Of a stretch of DNA of 42,423 bases, positions 40,730-42,423 are shown in pieces. Below the pieces are notes generated by a model. That model was not told where the DNA came from. It was given only the letters and a program-made list of their open reading frames with translations, and searched no databases. Both the position numbers and the translations under genes were made by a program. Origin of the DNA: Candidatus Woesearchaeota archaeon (GTDB taxonomy: Archaea > Nanobdellota > Nanobdellia > Woesearchaeales > JAAOYA01); NCBI GenBank assembly GCA_018221105.1, contig JAAOYA010000011.1, forward strand, positions 1 through 42,423, in the 5' to 3' direction. The stretch's first letter is position 1; every line of letters begins with the position of its first letter.

Positions 40730-41653
40730 TTAGTCTGCGCTTAGTATTTCTACTGATGTGCTGATATAATCTGTGTATCCGTAATCTAATTGCACTGATA
40801 GTGGTGTGATGTATGCTTCAATGTTTTGTGGCGGTTTGCTAATCTCACACACCACAGTTCCCCTTCCATCGATTAATCGTACTGGTAGTGTTGGCTTGCA
40901 ATTGCCAAGCAGTGTGTTGGCTTGTTTTGCTTGCAATTCTACAATATTCATTGTTTGATAATCTAAATTATTAGGACATCTACTGTGTAATTCATCATAA
41001 TCTATTACTTGTCCGTCTCCCACGTTTTGTATTGTTATTCGATATTTTATTCTGTCACTGGTGACTTCTTGTTCAATATTTGTTACTGCTAGTGGGGCTC
41101 CTTGCGATCCACTGACTGAAATTATGTCGCCCCCTTGGCAAACCTTGTTTTTTCTGACTGTTGTGTAAGGGTCTGGGTCTACACAGACTTCTGTTGTTAG
41201 TATTGTTTGATATTTGTAACAGGCTGTAATTTTTATTGGTGCTTGATAGCTTGGTATGTCTGATGGTATGCTGACGCTGTTATCTTTAAACTCTACTACT
41301 GCAAAACCTCCTTGTGAGTCGTACTGGCTTTTACCGTTTAAGTCTGCAGGTATTGTTTTTGGGCTAAAGCGTGTAATATAAGAAGCGTCATAGCCTCCAA
41401 TGTACAATCTGCCATCAAATGCTATGTTTGAGTCTTGATCGGGGTACGCTCCGATATTGTGTAATTCTACAACAATGTTTAATGGGTCGCCTGAATATAT
41501 TCTACTTGGAGGATTGCCTTCTAGAAAACTCATTGTTAGTCCTTGACTGCCACTTCGAAAATTAGTGTTTGGTTCCGGCCCGGTGTTTGACGGCGAACAC
41601 CCAACAAGTAATGCTATAACTAGAATTATCGTGATAATCAATTGTTTTTTCAT
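40730..41653 (-). CDS. Lipoprotein with CARDB-like domains, paralogue 2
   Basis: This 307-residue protein has a signal peptide ending L-V-G-C and the same architecture as its neighbour. G-L-T-M-S-F precedes I-Y-S-G-D-P-L-N-I-V-V-E-L-H-N-I-G, and later I-K-Y-R-I-T-I-Q-N-V-G-D-G. The cysteines correspond: A-C-Y-K-Y ... E-V-C-V ... K-V-C, H-S-R-C, G-N-C and V-V-C match A-E-L-C-Y-V-Y ... K-V-C-I ... A-V-C, N-S-D-C, L-Q-C and I-R-C. Both end with an L-x-Y-x-Y strand followed by V-N/E-V/I-L. The promoter box TTTTATATAATA lies about 25-40 bp upstream. The sequences have diverged strongly outside the core. Confidence 0.8.
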   Translation of the reverse strand: MKKQLIITIILVIALLVGCSPSNTGPEPNTNFRSGSQGLTMSFLEGNPPSRIYSGDPLNIVVELHNIGAYPDQDSNIAFDGRLYIGGYDASYITRFSPKTIPADLNGKSQYDSQGGFAVVEFKDNSVSIPSDIPSYQAPIKITACYKYQTILTTEVCVDPDPYTTVRKNKVCQGGDIISVSGSQGAPLAVTNIEQEVTSDRIKYRITIQNVGDGQVIDYDELHSRCPNNLDYQTMNIVELQAKQANTLLGNCKPTLPVRLIDGRGTVVCEISKPPQNIEAYITPLSVQLDYGYTDYISTSVEILSAD

Positions 41654-41715
41654 GTTAGTTTAACTTGGCGTTGTGTATTATATAAAATTATTGAAAAAAA
41701 ACAGTTCAGAATTGT

Positions 41716-42423
41716 TTATTTTGTGACTTTTAATTCTTTCCAGGCAAGCTCGAATAATTGTTCTAGTGCGCCTGCAAAAAATGGTGTGTTAACCCAAATA
41801 CCAACATCGTATGTCGGGTGTACTTCTTCATCGTCAAGCACCATGAAAATTAGTTCTTTGCCATCAACTATTATAAAACGGCTTTTAATATTGTCTAAGT
41901 GTCGAACTTCTGCAACTTCTGAAATGTCTTTTGCTGCTGCTTTTGACTCGTCAGTTATTGGCGCTGCAATGTGTATTGTAACGCCTCGTTTTTTTAATTC
42001 TTCAAGAGTCCCTTTTAACCCTTCAACTTTTCGCATCAACCCTTTAGCAGTTGTCATAATTGTGACTGTTTCTTGGGCGCTTCTAATTGTTAATTCAATG
42101 TGATTGTATAAATTGTGACGTCCACGAAGACTTCCTGATAGGTCTGATGGCTCTACCAGTTCTACTCCTTGAGTGTGCAAGCTTTGTAGTTCTGTTAGCA
42201 CATCAGTTTCTTGCAGGTTTTCTAAGCGTTTAATTTTTTCATCAGCGTCATTTCGCATATTTTTCTTTACTCGCTCTACTACTTCTTCTGGTTGTACTGC
42301 TATGTATTTTATTGGCTTTCCTAATTTTGTTATTGCAAAACCTTTTTTTTCTAGGCTTTCAAGAACGTCGTATGATCGTGATCGTGGAACATTGGCAATG
42401 TCTGATAATTCTCCTGCTGTCGA
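41716..42423 (-). CDS. TrmB family transcriptional regulator (5' end outside the window)
   Basis: The visible 235 codons run in one open frame from the window edge to the stop at 41716. The first ATG inside the window (42258) is not the start. Before it the frame reads a winged helix (S-T-A-G-E-L-S-D-I-A-N-V-P-R-S-R-S-Y-D-V-L-E-S-L-E-K-K-G), typical of TrmB regulators. A dimerising helix follows, then the TrmB/PLD-like effector domain (L-Y-N-H-I-E-L-T-I-R-S-A-Q-E-T-V-T-I-M-T and D-V-G-I-W-V-N). TrmB proteins usually sense sugars and control transport or central metabolism. The target here cannot be told. Confidence 0.88.
   Translation of the reverse strand, partial: STAGELSDIANVPRSRSYDVLESLEKKGFAITKLGKPIKYIAVQPEEVVERVKKNMRNDADEKIKRLENLQETDVLTELQSLHTQGVELVEPSDLSGSLRGRHNLYNHIELTIRSAQETVTIMTTAKGLMRKVEGLKGTLEELKKRGVTIHIAAPITDESKAAAKDISEVAEVRHLDNIKSRFIIVDGKELIFMVLDDEEVHPTYDVGIWVNTPFFAGALEQLFELAWKELKVTK

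Noticed and set aside
1-42423. CRISPR arrays, insertion sequences, prophage or rRNA genes
   Set aside because: I saw no regularly spaced repeats, transposase or integrase motifs, phage structural genes, or rRNA-like sequence in either strand.

Overview
The window comes from a low-G+C archaeon. It has a complete archaeal-order L3-to-SecY ribosomal operon, TBP, MCM, PAN, EndA, Hjc, FEN1, a small RFC subunit, an intron-containing tRNA-Trp, and TATA boxes about 20-30 bp upstream of leaderless genes. A primase that fuses a PriS catalytic core directly to a PriL-type Fe-S domain, a shortened Trm5, tightly overlapping genes and many orphan surface proteins point to a reduced-genome DPANN lineage (Woesearchaeota/Pacearchaeota-like). 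The exact phylum is inference. The genetic code looks standard.

Layout. Bases 57-3795 (minus) are a six-gene sulfur-mobilisation operon: a Cys-rich HTH regulator, IscS, IscU, a ThiI-like protein whose PP-loop motif has been lost, a TtuB/SAMP-like sulfur carrier ending in Gly-Gly, and the NcsA/TtuA thiolase. They read as a self-contained Fe-S and tRNA 2-thiolation pathway. Next come a large multi-domain surface/membrane protein (3912-6305), a tRNA-Trp(CCA) gene with a 79-nt intron (6333-6485), and a DUF192 protein.

Bases 7119-12733 hold information-processing genes: TBP, MCM, an RPA32-like OB/winged-helix protein, a convergent SpoIIM-family membrane protein, and the fused primase. A long, hairpin-rich leader (about 12780-12988) precedes the ribosomal operon, 12989-27184: uL3, uL4, uL23, uL2, uS19, uL22, uS3, uL29, aIF1, uS17, uL14, uL24, eS4, uL5, uS14, uS8, uL6, eL32, eL19, uL18, uS5, uL30, uL15, SecY, Ylp1/EMC3-like insertase. 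Rpp29, often found between aIF1 and uS17, is absent.

Bases 27181-32613 carry DNA repair and RNA processing: Hjc, RNase Z, EndA, an unrecognised winged-helix plus nuclease-fold protein, FEN1, a DUF2284 Fe-S protein and Trm5. A possible structured RNA (32630-32726) and a very AT-rich orphan membrane protein follow. A proteolysis block on the minus strand (33613-37294) has PAN, an M18 aminopeptidase and an M24 Xaa-Pro peptidase. The right end has a PRC-barrel protein, RFC small subunit coupled to a long coiled-coil protein, two tandem paralogous lipoproteins, and a TrmB-type regulator cut by the window edge.

The observations most worth a second look are the ThiI pseudoenzyme inside a full thiolation operon, the tRNA-Trp intron with a guide-like segment complementary across its own splice junction, the structured leader of the ribosomal operon, the winged-helix/nuclease-fold protein, the candidate RNA at 32630-32726, and the Cys-conserved lipoprotein pair.
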